From Microbispora hainanensis (lineage in GTDB: Bacteria; Actinomycetota; Actinomycetes; Streptosporangiales; Streptosporangiaceae), in the NCBI RefSeq assembly GCF_006874475.1, contig NZ_VIRM01000026.1, positions 53,791-117,790 on the forward strand: a stretch of DNA of 64,000 bases. Reading direction: 5' to 3'. Below, piece by piece: positions 44,535 through 53,622 of this stretch. Each line of letters opens with the position of its first letter. The stretch's first letter is position 1. A program made the position numbers and the translations under genes. The notes beneath the pieces are model-generated. The model saw only the letters and a list, made by a program, of their open reading frames with translations. It had not been told where the DNA came from and searched no databases.

Positions 44535-45983
44535 TCAGCGGCTGCGGGTCGAGGAGCTGTGGTAGTCGGTGTACGTGTAGGGGTTGTCGAGGATCTTCGT
44601 CTCGGGGATGTCGGGGTTCATCCCCTTCTGCCATGCCTCCTCGCCCATCGTCGAGCGCAGATACTCGACGGTCCGCTCCACCTCGCGCCGCGCCGCGGCG
44701 AGGTCGACGCCGACCAGGCGGTGCTCGTGCTTCACCACGCGGCCGTTCACGAGGACCGTGTGCACGTCGCCGCGCTGCGCCTGGAACGCGACGTGCCCGT
44801 ACGGGTTCAGCAGCGGGAACGACACGGGCGAGGCGTCGTTCTTGATGAGCACGATGTCCGCCTTCCGGCCTGCCGCGACGCTGCCGAGGTCGTCGCCGCG
44901 GCCGATGGCGCGGGCGCCGCCGCGGGTCGCCCAGTCGACCACCTGGTCGGCGCGCAGGCTGCAGTGGGTGACCGTCTCGCCCTTGGTGTGCGCCTCCATG
45001 TGCTCGCGCGAGCGGTCGGCGCCGAGCGTGGTGCGCATCGCCGAGAACAGGTCGCCGCTCCACCAGACGCTGGTGTCCATCGAGAGCGAGACCGGGATGT
45101 CGTGGGCGCGGATGGCCCAGGTGGGCGGGTAGCCCTGGCCCGCGCTCTGCTCGCTTTCCGTGGAGACCGAGATCGAGCCGCCGGTGGCGGCGATGCGGTG
45201 GTAGGAGTCGGCCGCCAGCGAGGCGGCGTGGACGTAGACCGTCTCGGGCGTCATGAAGCCGTTCTCGTACATGAGGCGGATGCCGTCGTCGCTGGTCGCG
45301 CCCCACACGCCCGCGTGGGTCGTGACCGGTACGCCGAGGTCGCGGGCCACCTCGAAGGCCGGCTTCTCGGGGAAGGCGGGGTCGCCGGTGACGTCGAAGG
45401 CGATCTGGAAGCCCAGCATGTCGTCGCCCGTGATGCGGCGGCTGATGAAGTCGCGGAACTCCGGCGCGCCGGTCCACTCGGCCGGCGGGGCCTGGATGTT
45501 GCCGTAGGCGAGCACGAACCGGCCGGGCACCGCCTGCAGCGCGTCGACGGCCGCGTCGGCGTGGTCCACGGTCCGCAGCCCGTGCGACCAGTCCACGACC
45601 GTGGTGACGCCGGCGTCGATCGCCTCGATCGCGGCCAGCAGGTTGCCGGCGTGCACGTCCTCGGGCCGCCAGAGCTTGCCGTACTCCAGGTAGTACCAGA
45701 CGAAATACTGCGTCAGCGTCCAGTCGGCGCCGTAGCCGCGCATGGCCGTCTGCCACATGTGCCGGTGAGTGTCGATCATGCCGGGCATGACGATGCCGCC
45801 GGTGGCGTCGACGACCACGGCGCCGTCCGGCGCGGGCAGGCCGGGCCCCACCTCGGCGATCCGGTCGCCGACGACGAGGACGTCGGTGTCGGGCAGCACG
45901 CTGTGCGCGTCGTCCATCGGCAGCACCGTGCCGCCGCGCAGCAGCACCGGCCGGCCCGGTCCGAAATCGGTCGGCTCGTTCAT
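44535..45983 (-). CDS. amidohydrolase (ATZ/TRZ-like deaminase family)
   Basis: 482 residues. Metal-binding HxH in MIDTHRHMWQTA, then TTHAGVWGATSD, VYVHAASLAADS and the Asp in VSLSMDTSVWW. The C-terminal strand SVAAGRKADIVLIKND completes the composite domain. Likely hydrolyses or deaminates a cyclic compound. ATG at 45983 with GAGGAG. Divergent from the CoA-transferase operon and sharing its promoter region with operator-like palindromes. Confidence 0.9.
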   Translation of the reverse strand: MNEPTDFGPGRPVLLRGGTVLPMDDAHSVLPDTDVLVVGDRIAEVGPGLPAPDGAVVVDATGGIVMPGMIDTHRHMWQTAMRGYGADWTLTQYFVWYYLEYGKLWRPEDVHAGNLLAAIEAIDAGVTTVVDWSHGLRTVDHADAAVDALQAVPGRFVLAYGNIQAPPAEWTGAPEFRDFISRRITGDDMLGFQIAFDVTGDPAFPEKPAFEVARDLGVPVTTHAGVWGATSDDGIRLMYENGFMTPETVYVHAASLAADSYHRIAATGGSISVSTESEQSAGQGYPPTWAIRAHDIPVSLSMDTSVWWSGDLFSAMRTTLGADRSREHMEAHTKGETVTHCSLRADQVVDWATRGGARAIGRGDDLGSVAAGRKADIVLIKNDASPVSFPLLNPYGHVAFQAQRGDVHTVLVNGRVVKHEHRLVGVDLAAARREVERTVEYLRSTMGEEAWQKGMNPDIPETKILDNPYTYTDYHSSSTRSR

Positions 45984-46037
45984 CGTCGAACTCCTCACCT
46001 TGCACTGGCCCGAGCGCGCTCAACGATGACGAACACT

Positions 46038-46054
46038 TGTCCGCTCTACGGTCA
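46038..46054. promoter_or_regulatory. operator-like palindrome 1
   Basis: TGTCCG-N5-CGGTCA, 55 bases before the amidohydrolase start. Same architecture as the second site at 46190. Confidence 0.5.
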
Positions 46055-46189
46055 GCGCTGCTTCCGCTGTTACTTTCGCGAGCACCGTCCCCGCTGTCAA
46101 CCATCGGTTTCCGCATCGTCACACGACGAAGAACCGGTGGCGCATTTGACGGCCGGACCGCCTGTGCCAGAATCGGCCTCACGGACTGA

Positions 46190-46206
46190 TGTCCGTTGAG
46201 CGGACA
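46190..46206. promoter_or_regulatory. operator-like palindrome 2
   Basis: Perfect TGTCCG-N5-CGGACA, 30 bases before the CoA-transferase start. Candidate binding site for the IclR protein encoded at 52524-53324. Confidence 0.6.
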
Positions 46207-46235
46207 CTGCTGTGACAGCAAGAAGGGGGAGCCGG

Positions 46236-47417
46236 ATGACAGACGACACCGCGCCCGAGCGGGGAGGCGGGCCGCTGTCCGGCGTGCTGGTGGCCGACTT
46301 CTCGCGGGTCCTGGCCGGGCCGTACGCCACGATGCTGCTGGCCGACATGGGCGCCGAGGTCGTCAAGGTCGAAGGACCCAAGGGGGACGACACCCGCACC
46401 TGGATGCCGCCGGTGCGCGGCGACGTGTCGACGTACTACCTGGGGGTCAACCGGGGCAAGCGGTCGATCGCGCTCGACCTGCGGGACTCCGGCGACGCGA
46501 GGGTGGCCCGGGAGCTGGCCCGCCGCGCCGACGTGCTGGTGGAGAACTTCAAGCCGGGCGGGCTCGCCAAGTACGGCCTCGACTACGGCTCGGTCAGCGC
46601 GGCCAACCCCGGCGTGGTCTACGCCTCGATCAGCGGGTTCGGCTCCGGCGCCGGCCGTGACGTGCCCGGCTACGACCTCATGGTGCAGGCCATGTCGGGG
46701 CTGATGAGCCTCACCGGCGACCCCGGCGGGCCGCCGTACCGCGCGGGGATCTCCGTCTTCGACGTCATGGCGGGCAACCACGCCGCCATCGGCATCCTCG
46801 CCGCCCTGCGCCACCGCGACGCGACCGGGCAGGGCCAGCACGTCGAGGTCAACCTGCTGTCCTCGGCGCTGACCGGCCTGGTCAACCACAGCTCCGCGTA
46901 CGTCGCCGGGGGCGTCGTCCCCTACCGCATGGGCAACGCCCACCCGAGCGTGTTCCCCTACGAGCCGCTGCCCACGGCCGACAACGACCTCATCGTGGCG
47001 GCGGGCAACGACGGCCAGTTCCGCAAGCTGTGCGAGGTGCTCGGCATCCCGGAGGTCGCCGGCGACCCGCGCTTCGCGCGCATGGCCGACCGCACCGCGC
47101 GCCGCGAGGAGCTGCGGCCCATCCTGGTCGAACGGCTCGCCACGCGCGGCGCCCTGGAGTGGTTCGAGCTGCTGGTGGCGGCCGGGGTGCCGTGCGGGCC
47201 GATCAACACCATCGACGGCGGGTTCGCCATGGCCGAGCGCTTCGGGCTCGACCCGATCGTGGAGGTGGGCGAGGGCGACCGTGCGGTCCCGACCACCCGC
47301 CACCCGATCCGGTTCTCCGCGACCCCCGCCTCCTATCGGCTGCCGCCTCCGGAGCTGGACGAGCACGGGGACGAGCTGCGTAAATGGCTGACTCAGGAGG
47401 AGGACGACGATGTCTGA
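46236..47417 (+). CDS. CaiB/BaiF family III CoA transferase
   Basis: 393 residues. VLVADFSRVLAGPYATMLLADMGAEVVKVE, NRGKRSIALDL, ENFKPGGLAKYGLDY and the catalytic-Asp segment VPGYDLMVQAMSGLM are family signatures. Transfers CoA between carboxylates. ATG at 46236 with GGGGGAG. Its end overlaps the next gene by eight bases, so the two products probably act in sequence. Confidence 0.93.
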   Translation: MTDDTAPERGGGPLSGVLVADFSRVLAGPYATMLLADMGAEVVKVEGPKGDDTRTWMPPVRGDVSTYYLGVNRGKRSIALDLRDSGDARVARELARRADVLVENFKPGGLAKYGLDYGSVSAANPGVVYASISGFGSGAGRDVPGYDLMVQAMSGLMSLTGDPGGPPYRAGISVFDVMAGNHAAIGILAALRHRDATGQGQHVEVNLLSSALTGLVNHSSAYVAGGVVPYRMGNAHPSVFPYEPLPTADNDLIVAAGNDGQFRKLCEVLGIPEVAGDPRFARMADRTARREELRPILVERLATRGALEWFELLVAAGVPCGPINTIDGGFAMAERFGLDPIVEVGEGDRAVPTTRHPIRFSATPASYRLPPPELDEHGDELRKWLTQEEDDDV

Positions 47418-48246
47418 CGGGCCGGAGACGATCGAGCGGCCGTCGTACCCCACGGCGCAGTATCCGACGGCTTTGGGCGCGTCCTCGCTGAGGTCGATCA
47501 CCCTGCTCGGCTGCGACCTCGCCGAGGACGTCATGGGCAAGGTCGGGTTCGGCGAGCTCGCGTTCTGGCTCGCCGCCCAGCGGCGCCCCACGCCGGGCGA
47601 GACCCGCGTGTTCGAGGCCGTGCTCGCCGCGCTGGCCGACCACGGGTTCACCCCGACCGCGATCGTCACCCGGCTGACGTACCTGTCCGCGCCCGACTCG
47701 ATCCAGGGCGCGCTCGCGGCCGGGCTGCTCGGCGGCGGGTCGCGCTTCCTCGGCGTGACCGAAGACTGCGGCCGGTTCCTGCACGACGTGCTGGAGGCGC
47801 ACGACGGGCCGCTGCCGTCCGACGACGCCGGCTGGGACGCGCTGGCCCTGGAGACCGTGCGGGCCCAGCGGCAGGCACGGCGGTTCGTCCCCGGCCTCGG
47901 CCACCACGTGCACAAGGAGGGCGACCCCCGCACGCCCCGGCTGATGGAGATCGCCGCCGAGGAGAACCTGGTCGGGCCGCATCTGTCGCTGTTCGCCGCG
48001 ATCGGCCGCGTGCATCCCGAGGTGCTGGGCAAGAAGCTGCCGCTCAACGGCGCGGGCGTGTGCGGCGCGGCGCTCGCCGACCTCGGCCTGCCGCTCGAAC
48101 TGCTGCGCGGCTTCGCCCTGCTCGCCCGTACGGCGGGCCTGATCGGGCAGCTCGCCGAGGAGCTGCGCCGCCCTGTGGCGAACGAGATCTTCCTGTCGGT
48201 GGACCTCAACAACCGGTCCGTCGAGCCCGAGCCCTACACCCCCTGA
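47410..48246 (+). CDS. citryl-CoA lyase-like protein (citrate synthase fold)
   Basis: 278 residues, shorter than citrate synthase (about 430). GFGELAFWLAAQRRPTPGET, FVPGLGHHVHKEGDPRTPRL carries the catalytic His/oxyanion region, and GAGVCGAALADLGLP a late helix. Such short homologues cleave citryl-CoA-type thioesters. Coupled to the CoA transferase and followed by a ring-cleavage dioxygenase, so a CoA ester of a ring-fission product is the likely substrate. Confidence 0.85.
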   Translation: MSDGPETIERPSYPTAQYPTALGASSLRSITLLGCDLAEDVMGKVGFGELAFWLAAQRRPTPGETRVFEAVLAALADHGFTPTAIVTRLTYLSAPDSIQGALAAGLLGGGSRFLGVTEDCGRFLHDVLEAHDGPLPSDDAGWDALALETVRAQRQARRFVPGLGHHVHKEGDPRTPRLMEIAAEENLVGPHLSLFAAIGRVHPEVLGKKLPLNGAGVCGAALADLGLPLELLRGFALLARTAGLIGQLAEELRRPVANEIFLSVDLNNRSVEPEPYTP

Positions 48247-48263
48247 CGCCACTGGAGGTTCGC

Positions 48264-49127
48264 ATGGCCCAACTGGTCGCGGTGATCGCGTCCACCCATC
48301 ATCCGTTCTACTACCGCGCCAGCACGGCCACCGGCGAGGACCGCCCGCCGTTCGCCGACGAGTGGGTGCGCAAGGTCGAGGCGTTCCGCGAGACGCTGAC
48401 GAAGGCGCGGCCCGACGTCCTGGTCATGGTCGGCTCCGACCACTTCCACCAGCTCTGGCTCGACAACATGCCGCAGTTCCTCGTCGGCAAGGCGCCCTTC
48501 TACGACGCCAACTGGTACAACGAGGAACGCGAGTTCGGCCTGCCCCGGATGTTCTTCACCGGCCAGGAGGACCTGTCGGCGTACATCCTGCGGGAGGGCC
48601 TGGACGCGGGCTTCGACCTGGCCTTCTCCAACGAGCTGCGGATCGACCACTCGATCACGTGCCCGATCATCACGCTGCGGCCGCAGAACGACCTGCCGAT
48701 CGTGCCGATCTACACCAACATCTTCGCCCCGCCGCTGCCGCAGCCGAAGCGGTTCGTGCAGCTCGGCCGTACGATCCGCGAGCTGGTGGAGTCGTGGCCG
48801 GCCGACAAGCGGGTCGCGGTGATCGGCACCGGGCACCTGTCGCTGGAGCTCGGCGGGCCGCGCCAGTTCGGGCCGCACGGGCCCGACCCCGAGTTCGACC
48901 GCAGGGCGGTCGAGTGGATCTCCTCGGGCGACATCGAGGGCTGCCTGTCGGAGGTCACGCTCGACAGCCTCCACCTGCCCGGCAACGCCACCCACGGCTT
49001 CATGGACTTCATGCTGATGATGGGCGTGGCCGGTGAGGGCGCCAAGGCCGACTACGCCGACACCTACGACTTGTTCCACACGATGGAGGCCTACTTCACC
49101 TGGTACCCCAACGGAGGCGTGGCGTGA
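48264..49127 (+). CDS. LigB-type extradiol dioxygenase (class III)
   Basis: 287 residues. Catalytic-type His residues: ASTHHPFYYRA, VMVGSDHFHQLW, ELRIDHSITCP and GTGHLSLELGG, matching the Fe(II) site of protocatechuate 4,5-dioxygenase beta chains. ATG at 48264 with GGAGG. Its end overlaps the small LigA chain by GTGA, consistent with a two-subunit enzyme. Substrate: a catechol-type acid such as protocatechuate or gallate, unproven. Confidence 0.93.
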   Translation: MAQLVAVIASTHHPFYYRASTATGEDRPPFADEWVRKVEAFRETLTKARPDVLVMVGSDHFHQLWLDNMPQFLVGKAPFYDANWYNEEREFGLPRMFFTGQEDLSAYILREGLDAGFDLAFSNELRIDHSITCPIITLRPQNDLPIVPIYTNIFAPPLPQPKRFVQLGRTIRELVESWPADKRVAVIGTGHLSLELGGPRQFGPHGPDPEFDRRAVEWISSGDIEGCLSEVTLDSLHLPGNATHGFMDFMLMMGVAGEGAKADYADTYDLFHTMEAYFTWYPNGGVA

Positions 49128-49483
49128 GCAAGTATCTGCTGAACAAGTTCCTGTTCACTGTTGACCGCGATCCGGAACTGGTCGAGCGCTACCGCGAGGA
49201 CCCCCGGGGCACCGTGGAGTGGTGGGAGGCCGAGCACGCCAACCGGCTGCTGAACTGCCACGGCGGGGAGGCGTCGACCTGGCTGCGCTTCGAGGACGCC
49301 GAGCGCGAGGCCCTGGCCGCGCACGACTACCCGAAGCTGTTCGAGCTGGGCGCGCACCCGTTCCTCACGCTCACACTGTTCATCGCGATGTTCGAGCGCG
49401 ACCACGAGCCGCTGGGCTTCCAGACCGAGTACGCCCGGCGGCTGGCCCACATGACGTTGCCGTACCCCGACATCGCGACCTGA
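49124..49483 (+). CDS. LigA-type small subunit of extradiol dioxygenase
   Basis: 119 residues, all-helical LigA domain (PF07746): YLLNKFLFTVDRDPELVERY, ALAAHDYPKLFELGAHPFLT. It closes the active site of the LigB chain in protocatechuate 4,5-dioxygenase. GTG start coupled to ligB. Confidence 0.92.
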   Translation: MSKYLLNKFLFTVDRDPELVERYREDPRGTVEWWEAEHANRLLNCHGGEASTWLRFEDAEREALAAHDYPKLFELGAHPFLTLTLFIAMFERDHEPLGFQTEYARRLAHMTLPYPDIAT

Positions 49484-49584
49484 TCGGACCTGCCCGCCGC
49501 CGAGGCGGGCCGGGCGGCGGGACGCCGGGCACGCCGTGCGGTGCGCGCCCGGCGGCTCTCGCCGATGACCACATGCCGTGTTGT

Positions 49585-49635
49585 TCGAGGGGATTCGAAG
49601 GATTCGAGGGGATTCGAGGGGATCCGAGGGGAGAG
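49585..49635. repeat. decamer repeat before quinone reductase gene
   Basis: About five imperfect copies of GGATTCGAGG in the 160-base gap between ligA and the oxidoreductase gene. They provide several purine-rich sites before its start. Confidence 0.75.
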
Positions 49636-49642
49636 GTGGAAC

Positions 49643-50608
49643 ATGCGGGCGGCACAGATCGTGGAACCCGGCAGGCCGCCGGTGGTGGCCGACCTGCCCG
49701 TGCCCGCCACCGGGCCCGGCGAGACCCTGGTCGAGGTCGGCGCCGCGCCGGTCACGCCCCTCGACCTGCTGTGCGCGAGCGGCACGTCCTACTTCGGCAG
49801 GCCGCGCACGCCGTACGTGCCGGGCGTGCAGGGGGCCGGCGTCGCCGGCGGGCGGCCGGTGTGGTTCGCGACCTCGGCAGGCATGGCGCCGGGCGACGGG
49901 AGCATGGCGCAGTTCGCGGCGGTGCCGGCGAAAGACCTCGTCGAACTGCCCGCGCAGGCCGATCCGGTCGCGGTGGCCGCGCTCGGGCTCTCGGCCGTCG
50001 CCGCGCACATGGCGCTGACGTGGCGGGGCGAGCTCGCCGCCGGCGAGCAGGTGGTGGTGCTCGGCGCGGGCGGCGTCGTCGGGCAGGCCGCCGTACGGAT
50101 CGCGCGCATCGCCGGGGCCCGCAGGGTGGTCGCCGGGGCCCGCTCCCCCGCCGCTCGCGAACGCGCCCGGCAGGCGGGTGCGGACGCCGTGGTGGCGCTC
50201 GACACCGACGACCTCTCCACGCTGGCAGCGCGCTTCGCCGAGGCCTGTGACGGGCCCGCCGACCTGGTGCTCGACCCGCTCTTCGGCCCGGCGGCGGCCG
50301 CCGCGGCCCGCACACTGCGTCAGGGCGGCCGGTGGGTCAACCTCGGCTCCTCGGCCGACGAGACCTGCCCGATCGACTCCTCCACGCTGCGCAGCAGGTC
50401 GCTGCGGCTGCTGGGATACACCAACAACGAGCTGACCCCCGAGCAGCGGGCCGCCTCGATCGTCTTCGTCGCCGAGCAGGCGGCGCTGGGACGGCTGTCC
50501 GTCGCCTACGAGACGATCCCGCTGGACGACGCCGGCGCCGCCTGGGAGCGCCAGGCGAGCGGCACCGCCTCCGGCCGGATCGTCCTGATCCCCGCCCCGG
50601 CGTCCTAG
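49643..50608 (+). CDS. zinc-independent MDR / quinone oxidoreductase
   Basis: 321 residues. GroES-like N-terminus (LVEVGAAPVTPLDLLCASG) and Rossmann domain with VVVLGAGGVVGQAAVRIARIAGA. No structural or catalytic zinc cysteines, so it is of the NADPH:quinone reductase type. End of the ring-cleavage operon or separately expressed. ATG with GAGGGGAGAGG. Confidence 0.9.
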   Translation: MRAAQIVEPGRPPVVADLPVPATGPGETLVEVGAAPVTPLDLLCASGTSYFGRPRTPYVPGVQGAGVAGGRPVWFATSAGMAPGDGSMAQFAAVPAKDLVELPAQADPVAVAALGLSAVAAHMALTWRGELAAGEQVVVLGAGGVVGQAAVRIARIAGARRVVAGARSPAARERARQAGADAVVALDTDDLSTLAARFAEACDGPADLVLDPLFGPAAAAAARTLRQGGRWVNLGSSADETCPIDSSTLRSRSLRLLGYTNNELTPEQRAASIVFVAEQAALGRLSVAYETIPLDDAGAAWERQASGTASGRIVLIPAPAS

Positions 50609-50992
50609 AGATGCCTCCGGAGGCCGTACGCGCAGGTGGCACCCGAGCCGGACCCGCCCTGGATAATCAGGAATCCTCGTCTCTTCCAGGATCATCGGGA
50701 GATTCCTGTGCCGGAATCGTCAGGAGAAAGGGCCGCGCACGCGGTCGCCCGGGTCGATGCCCTTCACCAGTTGGGGACCGTCGCCCAGTTTCGCCCGTGC
50801 TCTCGCCATGTCATGCGCGAGCGAATGCCCCGTGGCTGCGACGCCTGCACGTTCGATGCCGTACAGACGTGTCCCACCTGCCGTACGTGGCCGTGTCCCA
50901 CGCACCTGGCCTTGTACGACGAGACGGAAGAGAACTGCGGCCATCGGATCCCCACCGCTTCGGCCACGACCGGCCACCACACCGAGGATTCG
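50609..50992. other. gap with a Cys-rich open frame
   Basis: No clear gene. A plus-strand frame in phase with the next gene encodes GCDACTFDAVQTCPTCRTWP followed by CPTHLALYDETEENCGH from ATG 50825, with CxxC pairs. It could be an N-terminal zinc-binding extension or a relic. Confidence 0.35.
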
Positions 50993-51592
50993 ATGATCGT
51001 CGCCGGAGACCCTCGCGCGAGCACGGACGATTACGCGTGGTGGAGCTGGGCACCGGCAGCGTTCTGTTTCACGTTCATCGCCGGACTCACGCCCGAAGAG
51101 GTGCTGCGCCGGCTCGGGCTGGCCGAGAACCCCGAACAGGAAGGTTTCGGCACGGTAGAAGTCGGCCGCGCGCCAGGCGGGTCGATCATGGTGGAGTGCG
51201 GCCTCGCCGGGATCTTGCGTGACGTGGTGCACGCCCTGTCGCAGGGGACATCGATCGCCAGTGTGGAGCGCAACGTCAACCATCACTCCCACTTCGTCCA
51301 CGCCATGGACGGTCGCATCGTCGACCGGTTCGACCCGATGTTCGCCCACTGGAGCGACAGCACCGACCCCGAACGACTCAAGCGGGACCTCGAAGAGCTG
51401 GGCATGCTCTGGGACTTCGACCCGGACCCGGAAGCCTTCCCGCCATATATCGAGGGCGCTCTGGCGCTCGCCGAACGACGTACCGGCGTCCGGCTGGAAC
51501 CCCGCCACCTCCAGCCCGGCGGCCTACCTCACCGCGCTTCCATTGCCCGCTACTACGAAAGCCCCGACGGCACCTTTCCGGAGCTGGCCTGA
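50993..51592 (+). CDS. DUF6461-like protein
   Basis: 199 residues: YAWWSWAPAAFCFTFIAGLT, PEEVLRRLG, GSIMVECGLAGILRDVV, HAMDGRIVDRFDPMF, MLWDFDPDPEAFPPYIEGAL. I recognise an actinobacterial DUF6461-type pattern; function unknown, sometimes linked to immunity-like SMI1 proteins. ATG with GAGG; an in-frame extension upstream is possible. Confidence 0.7.
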   Translation: MIVAGDPRASTDDYAWWSWAPAAFCFTFIAGLTPEEVLRRLGLAENPEQEGFGTVEVGRAPGGSIMVECGLAGILRDVVHALSQGTSIASVERNVNHHSHFVHAMDGRIVDRFDPMFAHWSDSTDPERLKRDLEELGMLWDFDPDPEAFPPYIEGALALAERRTGVRLEPRHLQPGGLPHRASIARYYESPDGTFPELA

Positions 51593-51684
51593 CGCGCATT
51601 GGGGAAATGCCTCTACGGCCTCGACAGGACGGCCGTAGGCGACGGAAAGGGCCGTGCCCTTCGCCGGGCGGACATGATGGGCTT

Positions 51685-52512
51685 ATGGATCACAGGCGAA
51701 CGGAGTCGTACTTCGACGGGCGAGCCGCCGGTTACGGGCAGCTGAGCTGGCACGCCGGCTACGCCGAGCGGCTGGTGGAACTCGCGGGCCTCACGCCCGG
51801 GATGCGCGTGCTGGACGCCGCCACCGGCACGGGGCTGGCGGCGCTGGCCGCGGCACGGGCGGTCGGTCCCTCCGGTCAGGTGGTCGGCGTGGACATCTCG
51901 GCCGGGATGCTGCGGGAGGCCGACCGGTTGCTCACCGCGTCCGGCCTGACCAACGTGAGCTATGTGAAGGCGGACGCCACCGCTCTCGATGGGTTCGACG
52001 ACGAGGCGTTCGACGTGGTCCTGTGCTGTGCGGGGTTGCTCTATCTGCGGGCCTCGGCGGCGTTCGCCGCCTGGCGTCGGGTGCTGAAGCCGGGCGGGCT
52101 GCTCGGCTTCTCCGCGATGCGGGCCGGCTTCCCCCGCGCGGCGCGCGTGTTCCGCGAATGCGCCAGGGACTTCGGCCTCGCCCTCATCGATCCGATGGCC
52201 GAGGTGGGCACGGAGGACAGCAGCCGCACGGCGGTGGCCGAGGCCGGCTTGGTCTACGAACGGGCCGTGCCGGATGTGATCGCGCTCCCGCCCAGGAACG
52301 CGGCGGACCTGTGGCGGGGCCATGTGGTGAGCCCGAACTACTCGGAAGTCGCGTCGCTCTCCCCGGAGGAAACGGCCGCCTTCGAGGCGCGTTACCATGC
52401 TCGGGTCTCCGAGCTGCTGAACGAGCCCGACGCCTTCGATCTGCCGGTCATATACGTCTACGCCCGCAAGCCCGGGCGGGCGGGCCGCCGCGAAGCGGCA
52501 GCCATGCCGTGA
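51685..52512 (+). CDS. SAM-dependent methyltransferase
   Basis: 275-residue class I enzyme. Motif I VLDAATGTGLAALAAA, then VVGVDISAGMLREAD, ADATALDGFDDEAFDVVLCC and LKPGGLLGFSA. Substrate unknown, UbiE/arsenite-like. Ends 11 bases before the convergent IclR gene. Confidence 0.92.
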   Translation: MDHRRTESYFDGRAAGYGQLSWHAGYAERLVELAGLTPGMRVLDAATGTGLAALAAARAVGPSGQVVGVDISAGMLREADRLLTASGLTNVSYVKADATALDGFDDEAFDVVLCCAGLLYLRASAAFAAWRRVLKPGGLLGFSAMRAGFPRAARVFRECARDFGLALIDPMAEVGTEDSSRTAVAEAGLVYERAVPDVIALPPRNAADLWRGHVVSPNYSEVASLSPEETAAFEARYHARVSELLNEPDAFDLPVIYVYARKPGRAGRREAAAMP

Positions 52513-52523
52513 ACTGCGGGTAC

Positions 52524-53324
52524 CTAGGAGGCGGTGACCTGGGGGACGGACTCGTAGAGGGCCCAGTCAGCACTGATCGCGCCCGCGGTCTTCAGCAGCA
52601 GCGGCAGGTGCTCCTCGGTCAGCTTCTCCAGCGAGGTCTCGGCGGCGTGGCTGTTCACGTTCACGGCGGCGATGACGTTGCCGGAGCCGTCGCGCAGCGG
52701 CGCGGCCACCGAGCGGATCCCGAGCGCGAGCTGCTCGTCGGTCAGCGCCCAGCCCTTCGCCCGCACCTCGCGCAGCAGGGCGTCGCGCTCCTGCGGGCCG
52801 GGCCGCCAGCGCGGCTCGATGCCCGACCGGCTCGGCTCCGCCAGCACCCGCTCCAGCTCGTCCGGCGGCAGCGCGGCCAGCAGCACCTTGCCCAGGGACG
52901 TCTGCATCGCGGGGAACCGCGTCCCGATCTGCACCGAGAGCGCGACGATCTTCGGCACGGCCACGCGGGCGACGTACACAATGTCGGACCCGTCGAGCTG
53001 GGCGATCGACGACGACTCGTTCGTCTGGGCGACGAGCCGTTCCAGGTGTGGCCGGGCCACCTCCCACAGGCCCATGGAGCGGACGTAGGAGACGCCGAGT
53101 TCGAGCACCCGCGGGGTCAGCGCGAAGCCGCCCTGCGCCGAGCGGGCGTACCCCAGCTCCTGCAGCGTGAGCAGGATGCGTCGCGCGGTGGGGCGGGCCA
53201 GGCCGGTCGCCGCCGCCACCTCGGTCAGGGACATCACCGGACGCCCCGGCTGGAACGCCCTGATGACATCGAGGCCGCGCGCGAGCGCCTCGATGAAGTC
53301 AGGTCCGGTGTCGCCTCGTGCCAT
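52524..53324 (-). CDS. IclR-family regulator
   Basis: 266 residues. N-terminal HTH (MSLTEVAAATGLARPTARRILLTLQELGYA) and the C-terminal effector domain (VAVPKIVALSVQIGTRFPA, SLGKVLLAALPPDELERVL, SVAAPLRDGSGNVIAAVNVN). PcaR/PobR-like members control aromatic catabolism, which fits the LigAB operon 3 kb away. ATG at 53324 with GAAGAGG. Confidence 0.92.
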   Translation of the reverse strand: MARGDTGPDFIEALARGLDVIRAFQPGRPVMSLTEVAAATGLARPTARRILLTLQELGYARSAQGGFALTPRVLELGVSYVRSMGLWEVARPHLERLVAQTNESSSIAQLDGSDIVYVARVAVPKIVALSVQIGTRFPAMQTSLGKVLLAALPPDELERVLAEPSRSGIEPRWRPGPQERDALLREVRAKGWALTDEQLALGIRSVAAPLRDGSGNVIAAVNVNSHAAETSLEKLTEEHLPLLLKTAGAISADWALYESVPQVTAS

Positions 53325-53622
53325 GAACGCCTCTTCCGCTCGAACTCGCCGAGTCAACCTTAGACCCTGCCCGCGGCTGGCTGTCCGCCTGTCGGCGCTC
53401 TGCGTGGCCTGAGATGAGCAGCGTCACATCGCCGTGACAGGCCGGTCGGCGGACGACATGCCCTGGCATGACCGCCACGCGGACCTGTGTCCGCTCGGTC
53501 GGAGTGCTAACAACGCCATGACAGGACCGTGAGAAGTGTGTCCGGCCGCCATGTCGGGAGGACGACCGCCGACCTACCGTGCGCGGAAAGGATCGGTGCG
53601 CCAGGTCATCCGAGGAGCCCCC
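53325..53622. other. divergent intergenic region
   Basis: About 300 bases between IclR and the esterase. It has an imperfect TGTCCG-N6-CGGAGT at 53488-53505 resembling the operators at 46 kb. No gene seen. Confidence 0.4.
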
